A stretch of 64,000 nt of DNA, taken from Flavobacteriales bacterium (GTDB lineage Bacteria > Bacteroidota > Bacteroidia > Flavobacteriales > BACL11). This document shows positions 48,917 to 58,996 of this stretch, in pieces. The DNA is taken from contig PAHP01000005.1 in NCBI GenBank assembly GCA_002705205.1, positions 1 through 64,000 of the forward strand. Direction: 5' to 3'. The notes beneath the pieces were generated by a model that worked only from the letters and a program-made list of their open reading frames with translations, did not search any database and had not been told where the DNA came from. The translations under genes were made by a program, and so were the position numbers. The stretch's first letter is position 1. The number at the start of each line of letters is the position of its first letter.

Positions 48917-50251
48917 TTACACTAAAAGAAGCATTTTCTGCATTATTTCATCGCTTTCCCATATTTTTTTAATATTAGGAATGCTCATGATACTTTGCAT
49001 AAGCTCTTCTTGCTTCATTCCAATTTCCCAAGCCTCGGAATAAGGTGTGTTTGTAAAACTAACCATAGAATAAAGAGGAACCCATTTATCTGGATATAGA
49101 TTAGCAAATTTTTGCTCTATTTTTTTCTGTAATAAAAACTCAGGATCAGCAGTTTTATCCCTCATTACTACATAATTTTGAATTGACAAATCCTGAAGCC
49201 CGTCCCCATTAGGCTTTCTATTTTGAGAATATTCAACAAAGCATGATTTTAAATCTTCTCCATGCTTATCTAATAACTCGTCTAATATTCTACAATCTTC
49301 AAGACTTGCATTCATCCCTTGACCATAAAAAGGAACCGTTGCATGAGCAGCATCACCTATCAATACAGCCGTGTCATTTATATGCCAAGGATATGTTTTT
49401 ACAATACCTAGCCCAGAAGTAGGGTTGTTAATCCACTGCTTATACAAATCAGGAACTAAGTCATAAAAATCAGGAAATATATTCCGAAAATAACTCTCCA
49501 CTTCATTCTTAGAATTTAATCTTTCAAAAGATTTTTCGCCATTTTTTGGGGCAAATAATGTGCACGTAAAACTACCATCTAAATTTGCCAGTGCAATTAA
49601 CATAAAATCTCCTCTTGGCCAAATATGAAGCGCATTCTTATCTAATAAAAAAGAATTCTTCGGTCCAGCTGCAATATGTAGCTCTTTATAATCATGATCA
49701 ATTTTTAAATAATTAAATTCATGATCATGATGCTCAACCATTTGCTTCCTAACGGCAGAAAATGTTCCATCTCCACCAATCACTAAATCAGATTGAATTC
49801 TTTGTCTTTTATTTGTGATTGTATTTTCAAAAACAACACTTGACTCTTCTAGATCAGCTTCTATACACTTCTCATTAAAATTAAGAGCCGCCCCATTCTC
49901 CTCAGCTAACCTCATCATTAATACATTTAATTGAGCTCTAGAAATAGAATAAATAGCCTGTCCTTTATTGCCATATGGCTGTTCTGTTAAGTTTCCTTTT
50001 TGATCATGCATTACTCGCTTATACATAGGAATAGCAATTTTCATCACCTCAGCATCTACCCCTACTTTTTTCAATGCCGTCAATCCTCTCTTAGAAAGTG
50101 CTAAATTGATAGATTTTCCTGCAGTAATGATTTCTGATCTTAAATCTTTTCTTCTTTCAAAAATAGTAACCTTAAATCCTCTTTTAGTAAGATATAAAGC
50201 ACACAAAGAGCCTGCCAATCCAGCCCCAACAATTGTAACGTCTTTTCTCAT
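48917..50251 (-). CDS. kmo: Kynurenine 3-monooxygenase
   Basis: VTIVGAGLAGSLCALYLTKRGFKVTIFERR; GKSINLALSKRGLTAL; VLIGDAAHATVPFYGQGMNASLEDC. Confidence 0.93.
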   Translation of the reverse strand: MRKDVTIVGAGLAGSLCALYLTKRGFKVTIFERRKDLRSEIITAGKSINLALSKRGLTALKKVGVDAEVMKIAIPMYKRVMHDQKGNLTEQPYGNKGQAIYSISRAQLNVLMMRLAEENGAALNFNEKCIEADLEESSVVFENTITNKRQRIQSDLVIGGDGTFSAVRKQMVEHHDHEFNYLKIDHDYKELHIAAGPKNSFLLDKNALHIWPRGDFMLIALANLDGSFTCTLFAPKNGEKSFERLNSKNEVESYFRNIFPDFYDLVPDLYKQWINNPTSGLGIVKTYPWHINDTAVLIGDAAHATVPFYGQGMNASLEDCRILDELLDKHGEDLKSCFVEYSQNRKPNGDGLQDLSIQNYVVMRDKTADPEFLLQKKIEQKFANLYPDKWVPLYSMVSFTNTPYSEAWEIGMKQEELMQSIMSIPNIKKIWESDEIMQKMLLLV

Positions 50252-51502
50252 TTATAAAGCATCTTTCAATATAGTGTAAAATTTAAATACGTCCTCAAAG
50301 CTATTATAAAGAGGCACAGGCGCTATTCGGATTACATCAGGATCCCTCCAATCTGCAATCACTCCTTTTTCTGTAATAGATCCAAACAATTTCTTATTCC
50401 CATTTTCAACCCTAATTGAAAGCTGGCATCCTCTTTCTTTAGGAGTAATGATGCTAATTCTTTCACTATTAATTGTAGACAATAAAAAGAGAAGATAGCC
50501 TGTAAGTTCTTTTGATTTATCCAGCAACTTGTCCATTCCTACTTCATCAAAAATGGAAAGTGACGCTCTTATTGCTGCTAAGGATAAAATTGGCGGATTA
50601 CTTAATTGCCAGCCCTCAGCTGTATTAATAGGAAGAAAACTATCGGGCATCTTAAATCTATCTTCTTTATTATGACCCCACCAACCTGCAAATCTGGGCA
50701 AATTACTATGATGATGCTTTTCATGAATAAAAGCTCCTGCAACTGATCCTGGGCCAGAATTTAAATACTTGTATGAGCACCACACTGCAAAATCAACCCC
50801 CCATTCATGCAATTCTAGTTTGATATTTCCAGCAGCATGAGCTAAATCAAAACCTACATTTATACCTTTACTGTGTGCTATTTTGGTGATTCTCTCAAAA
50901 TCAAACACTTGGCCAGTATAATAGTTCACCCCCCCCAGCATTATTAAAGCTATTTCTCCTTCATCTTTTGCTATTATTTCAGCGATATCTTCTGTTCTTA
51001 TTGAGGATTCCCCATCTCTTGATTTAAGTTTAATAAGCGAACTTGCAGCAGAGAACCCGTGATGCTCTATTTGAGATTCTACAGCATAAATATCTGATGG
51101 AAATGCATCTTCTTCAATTATAATTTTATGCTTTTTTGCAGTTGGTCGATAAAAAGAAACCATCATTAGATGAAGATTAACCGTTAATGTATTCATTGCC
51201 ACTACTTCTGATTGTTTTGCTCCTACAATTCTAGCATAGCTTTCTGTTAAGAATTCATGATACGGCATCCATGGATTTTTAGCCTGAAAATGTCCTTCGA
51301 CGCCAAAAGTAGCCCAATCATCTAGCTCTTGATTTAAAAAATCCTTTGTTATTTTAGGCTGCAATCCTAGAGAGTTTCCGCACATATAAATATGCTCCTC
51401 ACCATTTCTCTGTAAAGGGATATGAAATTGATTTCTATAACCTTTTAATTCATCTTTTGCATCTAAATATAATGCAAAATCTAATGTCTCTTTATAGTCC
51501 AT
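50252..51502 (-). CDS. kynU: Kynureninase
   Basis: IYMCGNSLGLQPK; VGFDLAHAAGNIKLELHEWGVDFAVWCSYKYLNSGPGSVAGAFIHEKH (PLP Lys). Confidence 0.95.
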   Translation of the reverse strand: MDYKETLDFALYLDAKDELKGYRNQFHIPLQRNGEEHIYMCGNSLGLQPKITKDFLNQELDDWATFGVEGHFQAKNPWMPYHEFLTESYARIVGAKQSEVVAMNTLTVNLHLMMVSFYRPTAKKHKIIIEEDAFPSDIYAVESQIEHHGFSAASSLIKLKSRDGESSIRTEDIAEIIAKDEGEIALIMLGGVNYYTGQVFDFERITKIAHSKGINVGFDLAHAAGNIKLELHEWGVDFAVWCSYKYLNSGPGSVAGAFIHEKHHHSNLPRFAGWWGHNKEDRFKMPDSFLPINTAEGWQLSNPPILSLAAIRASLSIFDEVGMDKLLDKSKELTGYLLFLLSTINSERISIITPKERGCQLSIRVENGNKKLFGSITEKGVIADWRDPDVIRIAPVPLYNSFEDVFKFYTILKDAL

Positions 51503-52292
51503 TGATCTTATAAATAATTGGCCTGCTTGGAGCAGCATCGGAAACAAATGGAGGTATCTGTAAGTTTAATATACAGCTACAATCCTCTAAAGAAGCAGGC
51601 GCAAAAATCATTTCTGTAATTGTTTTATTTTTAGTTTTTGCATTGAATTCCTTGTGTTCTGTTTGCCAGAATATATTGTGAGCTGAAAGATTCCCCTCAT
51701 CTAACAATCTGTCTACAGAAGGAGTGTCAACTAACAAATGCTGGACCCCTAAACTTACAATGTAATGCATTGCATCAATACTAAAAAAAGGAGTAGATAA
51801 ATTCATGTAATCTCTACTTTTCTTACTTTCAGAATTTGGCAAAGTGCGTATTATTAACCCTCTCAAAAAATGAACGTTTACACCCCTTAACTGACTCTCT
51901 AAATCTTCTTTTGTAATTACTAAATCTTCACTATTTAAACTAGGGATATATTTTTCATCCGTTGTTTTAGGGGTAATAGAAATAAGAGTAGAAGGTATCA
52001 TTTCATCTCTTAAGGATGATAAAATATCAATTCGCTCATTGGTAATATGACCAATGCACTCAGTATGCGTCCCATTACAATGAGGAGTAAAACTATATGT
52101 TTCAAAATTGCAAGGCCCCCCTTTTCTAGTATCACCAAAAAATTGCCCATCTTGATATGGTTTTGAAACTGCCCTGTCTACTCCATAAGTATTAGGCTGC
52201 TCTCCATTAAATTTTAGGGGAATAGAAATGTCAACTCCTTTTGAAAAATCAATACTATATTGTCTATCACCCACTTCAATATCTGCTCTCAT
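51492..52292 (-). CDS. Cyclase-family protein, probable kynurenine formamidase
   Basis: HCNGTHTECIGHI metal-binding-type motif; position in the kyn operon; ATG at 52292 overlaps the upstream stop (TAATG). Confidence 0.75.
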   Translation of the reverse strand: MRADIEVGDRQYSIDFSKGVDISIPLKFNGEQPNTYGVDRAVSKPYQDGQFFGDTRKGGPCNFETYSFTPHCNGTHTECIGHITNERIDILSSLRDEMIPSTLISITPKTTDEKYIPSLNSEDLVITKEDLESQLRGVNVHFLRGLIIRTLPNSESKKSRDYMNLSTPFFSIDAMHYIVSLGVQHLLVDTPSVDRLLDEGNLSAHNIFWQTEHKEFNAKTKNKTITEMIFAPASLEDCSCILNLQIPPFVSDAAPSRPIIYKINGL

Positions 52293-53332
52293 TATATTAA
52301 GTCTTCTTTTCTCATGCCTAACCAATCTAGCACATTTTTGTGCCAAATATCTTTTTCTTCCTGTTCGGAGAGAACTCCAATTTCCTTAGCATAATCTAAA
52401 ACTCTGCCAGGATATGAGGTGCCAACACCTTCAATTTCTCCTAATGGAAATGGATCATCTAATCCGGTTATTATTTGACTAGCCCCAACACGCTTCTTTA
52501 ATAAATCTAAAGTATGTGAGTCATGAACTAATGTGTCAAAATATAAATTTTTATGTCCCAATGTTTTTCTGGGATCTTGTAAGTTGTCAAATAGATCTGG
52601 CCGACCATCAAACCCTTGAATTCTTCTTCCGTAATTAGCAATAGCTAGCATTCCACCATGTGCAAAACAAGTCCTTAAGTTGGGATATCTATTTGGCAAA
52701 TCTCTAAGAGTGAATATATGTAATGCATCAGCACATTGCGCCATCATCCAAACTAGATGAAATCTCCAGTATTGGTTTCTTAAAGCAATCATCTTCTCAC
52801 CATCATAGGGGTGAATTTGAACTGCTAGGCTGTATTTATTGGCTAATTCAAATATGGGATCAACATTTACTTCTGCTATAGATAGCCAGTCTCCATTTGC
52901 ATTTAAAAAATGGGTAGGCAAACAAAGCACCTTTAATTTAAGCTGATTTACACATCGGTCAATCTCCTTAAGAGCATGGTTCATGTATAATGGCTGAACT
53001 ACAAAGCCACAAGTAAACTTTTCTGAATAATCAGCTTGAACAGAAGCATTGAAATCATTTTGAAACCGAATTGCATCAATACAATCTTTTTTTTCCCAAC
53101 CATTACAATATAACTGTGATAAACATAACATAACACCATGATCAATATTATGCTGATTCATCCATTCTATTTTTTCTTTAACAAAAAATCCAGGCCCATT
53201 AATTGGCCTTGACCAATCTCCTTGCCTCATGAATTTCTTATCTTCATCAATAGAAAAGAGCTTCTTTTCTTTCATGAAATTAGGAATCTGAGAAGGCTCC
53301 GGAAGTATATGTCCATGTCCATTTATTCTCAT
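52292..53332 (-). CDS. Amidohydrolase, 2-amino-3-carboxymuconate-6-semialdehyde decarboxylase (ACMSD)
   Basis: N-terminal NGHGHILP metal motif; FAHGGMLAIANYGRRIQGFDGRPDLF; ITGLDDPFPLGE; operon context. Confidence 0.88.
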   Translation of the reverse strand: MRINGHGHILPEPSQIPNFMKEKKLFSIDEDKKFMRQGDWSRPINGPGFFVKEKIEWMNQHNIDHGVMLCLSQLYCNGWEKKDCIDAIRFQNDFNASVQADYSEKFTCGFVVQPLYMNHALKEIDRCVNQLKLKVLCLPTHFLNANGDWLSIAEVNVDPIFELANKYSLAVQIHPYDGEKMIALRNQYWRFHLVWMMAQCADALHIFTLRDLPNRYPNLRTCFAHGGMLAIANYGRRIQGFDGRPDLFDNLQDPRKTLGHKNLYFDTLVHDSHTLDLLKKRVGASQIITGLDDPFPLGEIEGVGTSYPGRVLDYAKEIGVLSEQEEKDIWHKNVLDWLGMRKEDLI

Positions 53333-53406
53333 GATTTAAGAATTACCTTTTTTTAAATTTACTTTCATTTTAAATACGACTCGTAAATTAATCATAATCT
53401 ACTCAT

Positions 53407-53934
53407 CTAAATATACTTTTCATCAGCGTCCATAACTTCGCCTGTTTTAGGACACGTTCTAAGTTTTTCATCAGAATAAAACCTCTTAAAGACTGGCAAG
53501 AAATCCTTTTCTACATTCGTTAAATGAAAATATTCTTCATATAATAACTCGTTGGCAGTATCAGAAAACCACATTAAACCATCCTTATGCTGATCTGTTC
53601 TTTTTCTTTCAATTACTAAACCAATAGATCCTTCTGATCTAACTGGAGAATGTGGAATTTTTTCGGGTAAGAGAAATATCTCCCCCTCCTTAATCTCATA
53701 TTCAACCAATTTGCCTTTTTGCTGAGTTTTAACTATAATATCGCCTTCAATCTGATAGAATAGTTCTTCTGTCTCATTATAATGATAATCTTTTCTAGCA
53801 TTTGGGCCTCCAACTATCATTACAATATAGTCGCCAGATTCTACGTACAAATTTTTATTTCCTACTGGTGGCTTTAATAAATGTCTATTTTCATCAATCC
53901 ATTTATGTAAGCTAAAGGGAGCTTTTATTTTCAT
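53407..53934 (-). CDS. 3-hydroxyanthranilate 3,4-dioxygenase
   Basis: VMIVGGPNARKDYHYNETEELFYQIEGDIIVKTQQKGK; GEIFLLPEKIPHSPVR; C-terminal RTCPKTGEVMDA. Confidence 0.94.
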   Translation of the reverse strand: MKIKAPFSLHKWIDENRHLLKPPVGNKNLYVESGDYIVMIVGGPNARKDYHYNETEELFYQIEGDIIVKTQQKGKLVEYEIKEGEIFLLPEKIPHSPVRSEGSIGLVIERKRTDQHKDGLMWFSDTANELLYEEYFHLTNVEKDFLPVFKRFYSDEKLRTCPKTGEVMDADEKYI

Positions 53935-53945
53935 AATATTTATTT

Positions 53946-54362
53946 TTAAATTGTTGCTATTACTTTTAATTCTATTGCTATTGGAGTTGGCAAACTCTTT
54001 ATTTCAATTGTTGTTCTACAAGGCTGATTATCTTTAAAATATTCAGCATATATTTTATTATATATTTTAAAGTCATCTTTCATATTAGTAAGAAAGACCT
54101 GAACATCTACTATATTATCCCAAGAAGATCCAGCATCTTCTAGAATATATTTAATATTATTAAAAACAGAATGACATTGCTCTTCAATATTATAACTTTC
54201 AATTTCTCCTTTTGAATTCAGTTTTACTCCTGGAATATCAGTTTCTCCAGCTTTTCTAGGGCCAACGCCAGATAAATATAACATACCCTCAACCTTTCTG
54301 GCATGAGGATATAATCCTACTGCACCTGGGGCTCGATCAGAATTAAATTTCTCTCCGTTCAT
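53946..54362 (-). CDS. RidA-family protein, probable 2-aminomuconate deaminase
   Basis: YLSGVGPRKAG; VDVQVFLTNMKDDF; operon context between ACMSD/HAO and the aldehyde dehydrogenase. Confidence 0.82.
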   Translation of the reverse strand: MNGEKFNSDRAPGAVGLYPHARKVEGMLYLSGVGPRKAGETDIPGVKLNSKGEIESYNIEEQCHSVFNNIKYILEDAGSSWDNIVDVQVFLTNMKDDFKIYNKIYAEYFKDNQPCRTTIEIKSLPTPIAIELKVIATI

Positions 54363-54366
54363 CTAA

Positions 54367-54819
54367 TTAAATTTCTTTATACATATAATAATGAGGGCCT
54401 ATTATCTCTATATTAAACAATCCTCCCTTAGTCTTAAAGCCTACAGACTTATAAAAATCCAATGCGGCTAATCTTGCATTGCACCATAAAAAATCAGCTC
54501 CTATTGATTTAAGTTCTAAAAATGCTGACCTTATAAGATCTCTAGCATAGCCTTTTCTCTGCAAATTAGAATCAGTTGCCATGCCTCTTAACCTATAGGC
54601 ATTTACAGCATTTAATTTTGCAGATTGCTCTGGATAAAATGTAGCGCATGTCACAACATTTCCAGCTAAAATACTAGCCATATGGAAGGTGCTATCTTCA
54701 TTATCCTTCAAATAAGATGTTGTAGAAAAATCTTGCCCCTTTCTTAATTCAGCATGCCTTAAAGGTCTTATCATCTCGGCATCTACTGTCTTTATTTCTA
54801 TTGGTAATTCTAAGTCCAT
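54367..54819 (-). CDS. GNAT family N-acetyltransferase of unknown substrate
   Basis: YRLRGMATDSNLQRKGYARDLIRSAFLELKSIGADFLWCNARLAALDFYKSVGFKTKG. Confidence 0.88.
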   Translation of the reverse strand: MDLELPIEIKTVDAEMIRPLRHAELRKGQDFSTTSYLKDNEDSTFHMASILAGNVVTCATFYPEQSAKLNAVNAYRLRGMATDSNLQRKGYARDLIRSAFLELKSIGADFLWCNARLAALDFYKSVGFKTKGGLFNIEIIGPHYYMYKEI

Positions 54820-54821
54820 TT

Positions 54822-56264
54822 TTAAATTTTAACACAAATATTCTTTGGCTCTGTAAAAAAATCTAACGATTTAAAGCCTCCTTCTCTACCAACACCTGAC
54901 TGCTTCATGCCTCCAAAAGGTATTCTTAAATCCCGAAGCAACCATGTGTTTATCCATACTACTCCTGAATCAATATTTGCTGCCACTCTATGCCCTTTAC
55001 TAATATTTTCTGTAAAAATAGATGCCGACAATCCGTACTTTGTAGAATTTGCCATATCAATAACTTCAGCCTCTGTTTTAAAAGGAATTAGCGAAACAAC
55101 TGGGCCAAATATCTCTGTTTGATTAATATCACAATCAGATGATAGCCCTTCAATTATTGTGGGTTCAATATAATAACCATCTTTTAATTCTCCATCTAAA
55201 ATTACACGTTTTCCTCCAATAAGAATTTTGCCTCCTAGCTTCTTAGCCTCTTCAATCTTCGATAATATCTTATTCATATGTTCTTTAGAAACTATTGCTC
55301 CTAAATTTGAACTTATCTCTTTTGGATCGCCTACTTTTAATTTTTTAGTTTTCTCTATTAATGCAATCTTGAATTTTTTGTAGATCTCTTCTTGAATAAA
55401 AAGGCGAGATCCACACAAGCATATTTGTCCTTGATTTGTGAAAGCAGCACGTGCAGCGGTACTAACTGCCTTATCAAAATCAGCATCAGCAAAAATAATG
55501 TTTGGATTTTTACCCCCTAATTCTAACGAAACTTTTTTAAACATTGGAGCTGTTACTCTTGCGATATGTTTTCCTGTAACTGTCCCTCCAGTAAAAGAAA
55601 TAATTGGAGTGTCTATATGAGTGGTAAGCGGATCTCCTATTTTACTTCCTAAGCCATGTACAATATTTAATATCCCCTTTGGTAAGCCAGCCTCAATACA
55701 GATTTTACTTAACATAAAGGCAGTCATAGGAGTGATCTCAGAAGGCTTTGCAACTACAGTGTTACCAGAGGCTAAAGCTGGCGCAATCTTCCAAGTGAGC
55801 AAATAAAGTGGCAAATTCCAAGGAGAAATACAGGCTGCTACACCAACTGGTTGTCGAAGAGTATAATTTATTGCTACACCATCCATTTCATGCATCTGAG
55901 AGCTGTCATGTAGAATAGCTCCTGCAAAAAACCTTATATTAGCTGGTGCCCGTGGTATATCAACATGAGCAGCTAAATTTTCAGGCTTGCCATTATCTTT
56001 ACTTTCAGCTTTTATCAGTTCTGATGAATATTTCTCAATAGTATCTGCAAGTTTCATTAAAATATTTGCACGCTCTTGTTTTGGAGTTTTACTCCAACTA
56101 TTAAATGCTTCTTTTGCTGCTAAAACTGCATTATTTATATCTGACTCTTCAGAGTCAGGGACTAAAGAATATACCTGACCATTAGAAGGATTATAATTGT
56201 CTAAATAATTCCCACTTGTTGGCTCAACTAATTCTCCATTTATATAATTTAAAATCTTTTCCAT
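54822..56264 (-). CDS. Aldehyde dehydrogenase, probable 2-aminomuconate-6-semialdehyde dehydrogenase
   Basis: PWNLPLYLLTWKIAPALASGNTVVAKPSEITP; VSLELGGKNPNIIFADAD; NQGQICLCGSRL; kyn operon context. Confidence 0.88.
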   Translation of the reverse strand: MEKILNYINGELVEPTSGNYLDNYNPSNGQVYSLVPDSEESDINNAVLAAKEAFNSWSKTPKQERANILMKLADTIEKYSSELIKAESKDNGKPENLAAHVDIPRAPANIRFFAGAILHDSSQMHEMDGVAINYTLRQPVGVAACISPWNLPLYLLTWKIAPALASGNTVVAKPSEITPMTAFMLSKICIEAGLPKGILNIVHGLGSKIGDPLTTHIDTPIISFTGGTVTGKHIARVTAPMFKKVSLELGGKNPNIIFADADFDKAVSTAARAAFTNQGQICLCGSRLFIQEEIYKKFKIALIEKTKKLKVGDPKEISSNLGAIVSKEHMNKILSKIEEAKKLGGKILIGGKRVILDGELKDGYYIEPTIIEGLSSDCDINQTEIFGPVVSLIPFKTEAEVIDMANSTKYGLSASIFTENISKGHRVAANIDSGVVWINTWLLRDLRIPFGGMKQSGVGREGGFKSLDFFTEPKNICVKI

Positions 56265-57043
56265 TATAAACTCTGTGTCCTTCCTCCATCTACCGGAATA
56301 TTAACTCCATTAATATATGAGGCTGCAGGAGTGCATAAAAAAGCTATAGCGTTTGCGACTTCACTAGCTTCTCCAAATCGATTTGCTGGAACAGAAGCTC
56401 TCATAACAGCTGCAATCTCTTGCTCTTTCTTTCCTTGTTTTGCAGCTTTATTAGCAATGATACTTTTTAATCTATTTGTATTTGTAAATCCAGGTAAGAC
56501 ATTATTAACTGTAATCCCATGAGAGCCTAATTCAATAGATAAAGTTTTTGCCCAATTTGCGACTGCTGCTCGTATAGTATTAGAAACCCCTAATCCAGGG
56601 ATTGGGGCTTTTACTGATGTAGAAATAATATTTATAATTCTACCAAAACAGTCTTTCTTCATCCCTTCAACAACCTTCTGAACTAAGATTTGATTATTAA
56701 TCAAATGCATTTTAAATGCATTCTCAAAAGCATTAATATCCGCATCAACAATTGGGCCTCCAGCTGGACCTCCGGTATTATTAATTAAAATATTATAGCT
56801 ACCCTGTAATGAAGCTACAGCTATTTTTAATTTATCTGTATTGGAAAAATCTACACAGACAAAGCTATGCTTCTGACCTATTGATTTATCTAATTTACTT
56901 AACATATCAGAAAGCTTGCTCTCATTTCTAGCCATCAAAGTAATATTTGCCCCCAATTTTGCTAATGCAATCGCAGACGCCTCTCCAATTCCTTGAGTGC
57001 TACCACACACAATGGCATTTTTATTTTTTAAGTCTAAATTCAT
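56264..57043 (-). CDS. Short-chain dehydrogenase/reductase family protein lacking canonical YxxxK
   Basis: N-terminal VCGSTQGIGEASAIALAKLGANI Rossmann motif; LINNTGG; SNTIRAAV where YxxxKAA(V) is expected; VDGG near the C-terminus. Confidence 0.88.
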   Translation of the reverse strand: MNLDLKNKNAIVCGSTQGIGEASAIALAKLGANITLMARNESKLSDMLSKLDKSIGQKHSFVCVDFSNTDKLKIAVASLQGSYNILINNTGGPAGGPIVDADINAFENAFKMHLINNQILVQKVVEGMKKDCFGRIINIISTSVKAPIPGLGVSNTIRAAVANWAKTLSIELGSHGITVNNVLPGFTNTNRLKSIIANKAAKQGKKEQEIAAVMRASVPANRFGEASEVANAIAFLCTPAASYINGVNIPVDGGRTQSL

Positions 57044-58131
57044 ATATTATTATAGTTAAATGAAAGTTTATCTTTTATCTTTTTAGGCAGATCTGGCAAA
57101 TAAGATCTAGATATCATAAGTGTTGCAATATTTGCCAAATCTGTAAATAACTTATGCTTGTCTACAGTCTGCTTTAAATACCCCTGTCCAGAACTGCCTC
57201 CTGTGCCTATTTTTTGTCCAAGCATTTTTTCTACCATCTGGACATGTCTAAATCTCCAAGTAGCAATTTTATGATCAAGCTCAACTAAACTTCTAAGGAA
57301 TTGATATGGTAAATGTAAAATTGGTTGGTCTCTATATAAATTAATTAGTAGGGCAGACATTGTTGCTTTATAAGAAAGTTTTGTCTCTCCTTCTTTGATG
57401 GCTTTATTATGCTCCTCTTCATTTAATACTCGATCAAAATACTTTCTATTTTCATCAATCATTCGTATTCTAAGAGTTCTATCTTCCTCTGTTAAATTTG
57501 CTGATTTAATTCCTTCAATTTCTTTTTCCATCATTTGACTTACAGCTTCTTCATATTTTTTAGTAAAATCAAAACCTTCCATACTTAAAAACGGGATGCG
57601 CTCTAACCATTTCTCTAATAACGAAAATAAAGATTCATTCTCTTCAAGATTTAATATTTCTTCTTTCTTTTTCCCTTCAAACTGAGAGTGATAAGGGCAC
57701 CCTCCAAATTGATGTCTCTTTTCTATTTTTAGCCCTAACATTACCTCTATTTTTCTAAATTGATGCGATTGAAATCCAGAAGCAGGAGACAGATAATCCC
57801 TAAATTCTAAAAAATCTAAAGAAGTCATTGTCTCTAAAATATCTAACTGACCCACAAGAGTATTCATAATTTTATTCACTCTATCCATCCTTCTAACAAT
57901 AACTCCAATATTGCTCTCGTCAATCTGCTTAGCCCTAAATAAAACCATCGTCGAATCTAGCTCGTGTAATATCTGCTTAAACCATAATTCATAGGTTTGA
58001 TGAATAATAATAAAGAGCATCTCCTCATGAGCTGCTTTGCCTTTTTCTTTACTAACAAGATTTTGAGCATCTAATACCTTATCGAGTGAGAGGTAATTAA
58101 TATAGTGAACTGATGATGGTTTTTCTGACAT
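57040..58131 (-). CDS. Tryptophan 2,3-dioxygenase
   Basis: MLFIIIHQTYELWFKQILHELDS; FLEFRDYLSPASGFQSHQFRKIE; ATWRFRHVQMVEKMLGQKIGTGGSSGQGYLKQT. Confidence 0.96.
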   Translation of the reverse strand: MSEKPSSVHYINYLSLDKVLDAQNLVSKEKGKAAHEEMLFIIIHQTYELWFKQILHELDSTMVLFRAKQIDESNIGVIVRRMDRVNKIMNTLVGQLDILETMTSLDFLEFRDYLSPASGFQSHQFRKIEVMLGLKIEKRHQFGGCPYHSQFEGKKKEEILNLEENESLFSLLEKWLERIPFLSMEGFDFTKKYEEAVSQMMEKEIEGIKSANLTEEDRTLRIRMIDENRKYFDRVLNEEEHNKAIKEGETKLSYKATMSALLINLYRDQPILHLPYQFLRSLVELDHKIATWRFRHVQMVEKMLGQKIGTGGSSGQGYLKQTVDKHKLFTDLANIATLMISRSYLPDLPKKIKDKLSFNYNNI

Positions 58132-58171
58132 GAAAGATTTTTAATAAAGCAGTAAAAGTAAGAAATCTGAT

Positions 58172-58990
58172 TTAAAAAATCAATTCTGAAATAAGCAAAA
58201 GAAAATAACTAATAAGACTTAATGATTCCACCCAAAAAGAGAAATATCTTTCTCCTTTTCTTTTATCTGATTTTTGGATAAAAAATGAAGCTAAAATATA
58301 TAGTAAAAGTAATGCTAGTAAATTTGCTAAATTTAAAGTCATCTCAAGGTATTGAATAAAAGCAATTAGCCCACAAATAAAAAGCGCAAAAATAGCAATA
58401 TACTTAGCTCTTTTTACTCCAAAGAATAAAGGAATAGTTATGACATTGCGTAAGTCATACTCAACATCTCTAATGTCAAAAGGTATAGTTATCGAAAAAA
58501 TAAATAGAAAAAGAGACGCGAGTCTAAAAATAATATCTTGAGATATTTGAATGTTGTTTTCTAATACTAAAAGCAGCATAGTACTAACTGACCAAACAAA
58601 AGAAATAATAAAGATTTTTGCAAAAGGAATTTTTCTTATTCCAAATGGATACAAAATAGAAAGAGATCCGGCAAATAAAATAGCAATTTTTGTAGTTGAT
58701 CTAAAATCAAAAAAAAGATATGCACTTGCCGTTGCTGAGATCAACATTAAAAAATAAACTGCTTTTACATTCTTATATAGCCAATCTTTATAATAATGCT
58801 CATGGCCTTTTTTTAACCTAACTACTCTCTGGAAATTATATGCAAATATTGTAGATGAAAAAACAAACTGAGAAATTTTAAGATTAGTTGCTTCTAATAA
58901 TATCTCAGCACTAAATACAAGTCCTAAAACACAAAAAGCCACCCAAATATTACTATTTATAAAAAAACGAATTATTGATTGCACTGCCAA
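58172..58990 (-). CDS. Multi-TM protein, UbiA-prenyltransferase-like
   Basis: ~8 hydrophobic segments, second-motif-like ITIPFDIRDVEYDLRN; first Asp motif not obvious. Confidence 0.55.
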   Translation of the reverse strand: MAVQSIIRFFINSNIWVAFCVLGLVFSAEILLEATNLKISQFVFSSTIFAYNFQRVVRLKKGHEHYYKDWLYKNVKAVYFLMLISATASAYLFFDFRSTTKIAILFAGSLSILYPFGIRKIPFAKIFIISFVWSVSTMLLLVLENNIQISQDIIFRLASLFLFIFSITIPFDIRDVEYDLRNVITIPLFFGVKRAKYIAIFALFICGLIAFIQYLEMTLNLANLLALLLLYILASFFIQKSDKRKGERYFSFWVESLSLISYFLLLISELIF

Positions 58991-58996
58991 AAAGTA

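Noticed and set aside
54907-56522. Plus-strand ORFs of 60-71 aa across the aldehyde dehydrogenase and SDR genes
   Set aside because: Antisense shadows of well-conserved minus-strand genes.
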